Assembly: GCA_049515175.1 (NCBI GenBank)
Contig: JBEKUI010000126.1
Coordinates: 1-12,448 of the forward strand
Reading direction: 5' to 3'
Length of the DNA: 12,448 nt
DNA from: JACQNR01 sp049515175
GTDB lineage: Bacteria; Acidobacteriota; Terriglobia; UBA7540
Position numbers and translations under genes: made by a program. This document shows, one piece after another, positions 11,793 through 12,448 of this stretch (the stretch's first letter is position 1; each line of letters starts with the position of its first letter). The notes below the pieces were generated by a model, which had not been told where the DNA came from, ran no database searches, and was given only the letters and a program-made list of their open reading frames with translations.

Positions 11793-12448
11793 GTGAGCGA
11801 AAATTCCGACATTCCGCGGAAGTCCGACGGCCCCGCTTTCTCCGGGACGAAGCGCGCTGTGCGCATCATTGCGCCTTTCGCAGCGGGTCTCGCGGTCGTG
11901 GCCATTCCGGTTCCGGCGGGCCTCGTGGTGAATGCCTGGGTTTACTTTGCGCTGTTCGTGGCGGTGATTGCCGGAGTCATCGCGGAGCCCATCCCGGCGG
12001 CGGCGGTGGGTTTGGCGGGCGTGGTCGTCGGCGCCGTTTCCGGGCTGGTTTACGCTTCGCCCGCGCAGGCCACGGCGTGGGCCCTGAGCGGTTTCGCGGA
12101 CAGAACCGTGTGGCTGATTTTCGCGGCCTACATGTTCGCGCTCGGTTACTCCAAGACAGGACTCGGCAAGCGTATCGCGCTGGGGCTGATTCGCCGCATG
12201 GGGCGGAGCACGCTCGGCCTCGGCTACGCCATCGCTTTTGCCGATCTCGCGCTCGCGCCTATCATGCCTTCGAACACGGCGCGCAGCGGCGGCACGATTT
12301 ACCCCATCATCCGCAGCATCCCGGAACTCTACGGCTCGCGGCCGGGCGACGAGAGCGCGCGCAAGATGGGCGCCTACCTAATGTACACGGCGCTCGCCGT
12401 CACCTGCGTCACGAGCAGCATGTTCCTGACCGGCCTCGCGCCCAACGT
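11793..12448 (+). CDS. DASS-family (CitT/SODiT-like) dicarboxylate or citrate transporter, N-terminal part, runs off the right edge
   Basis: An open frame of 218 codons from a GTG at 11793 reaches the window edge. After a polar N-terminus of about 20 residues come several membrane segments (near 25-45, 48-66, 70-88, 105-120 and 142-158). The key signature is LAPIMPSNTARSGGTIYPII (about 155-174), where Ser160-Asn161-Thr162 is the first SNT motif that binds sodium and carboxylate in divalent anion:sodium symporters. LSGFADRTVWLIF and KTGLGKRIALGLI match the CitT/2-oxoglutarate-malate branch. The C-terminal half, with the second SNT motif, is outside. An in-frame stop at 11775-11777 leaves GTG 11793 as the earliest start; its ribosome binding site is weak. 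It starts 31 bases after bshB1 and is probably co-transcribed with it, though its substrate (citrate, malate or succinate) is not determined. Confidence 0.86.
   Translation, partial: MSENSDIPRKSDGPAFSGTKRAVRIIAPFAAGLAVVAIPVPAGLVVNAWVYFALFVAVIAGVIAEPIPAAAVGLAGVVVGAVSGLVYASPAQATAWALSGFADRTVWLIFAAYMFALGYSKTGLGKRIALGLIRRMGRSTLGLGYAIAFADLALAPIMPSNTARSGGTIYPIIRSIPELYGSRPGDESARKMGAYLMYTALAVTCVTSSMFLTGLAPN

Noticed and set aside
11063..11905. A 280-codon minus-strand open frame opposite bshB1
   Set aside because: Antisense to a gene with intact HPDD and HPDH motifs; no recognisable domain.

Overview
The window looks like chromosomal DNA from a high-G+C Gram-negative bacterium, most likely an acidobacterium (Terriglobia/Koribacter-like). 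This rests on an RND efflux system with a lipoprotein adaptor, a bacillithiol-type deacetylase (BshB1), a TgpA-like transglutaminase, and an integrase and small nuclease of types I remember from acidobacterial genomes. The taxonomic call is inference from gene content, not a measurement.

Layout. (1) Positions 1-678, minus strand: the N-terminal part of a tyrosine recombinase runs off the left edge, just downstream of an intact tRNA-Ser(GCU). This is the classic edge of a tRNA-integrated genomic island whose body would lie to the left. (2) Positions 934-5883, plus strand: an RND efflux operon of adaptor and HAE1-type pump, split by a 0.56-kb cassette at 2077-2636. The cassette carries a small PD-(D/E)XK/VSR-like nuclease between inverted arrays of a 7-bp repeat. 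(3) Positions 5953-8160, plus strand: a membrane transglutaminase of the TgpA type. (4) Positions 8161-9910: a repeat-rich stretch with two minus-strand genes (a secreted LolA-like protein and a 76-residue membrane protein), two related nested palindromes, a third palindrome cluster and more heptad repeats. (5) Positions 9911-10654, minus strand: an SDR oxidoreductase with a pteridine-reductase-like cofactor motif. (6) Positions 10798 to the right edge, plus strand: a glutaredoxin-like protein, bshB1 overlapping it by 11 nt, and the start of a DASS-family dicarboxylate/citrate transporter. A strong sigma70-like promoter lies so close to the glutaredoxin ATG that the transcript should be almost leaderless.

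How the genes work together. The adaptor and pump form one tripartite efflux machine; its outer-membrane channel is not in the window. The glutaredoxin-like protein and BshB1 are translationally linked and plausibly belong to low-molecular-weight thiol metabolism. The most unusual content is non-coding: a 7-bp repeat family that flanks the nuclease and also sits just past the stop codons of three host genes, and two roughly 90-bp elements with the same four-arm architecture and conserved ends and centre but entirely different, internally matching stems.
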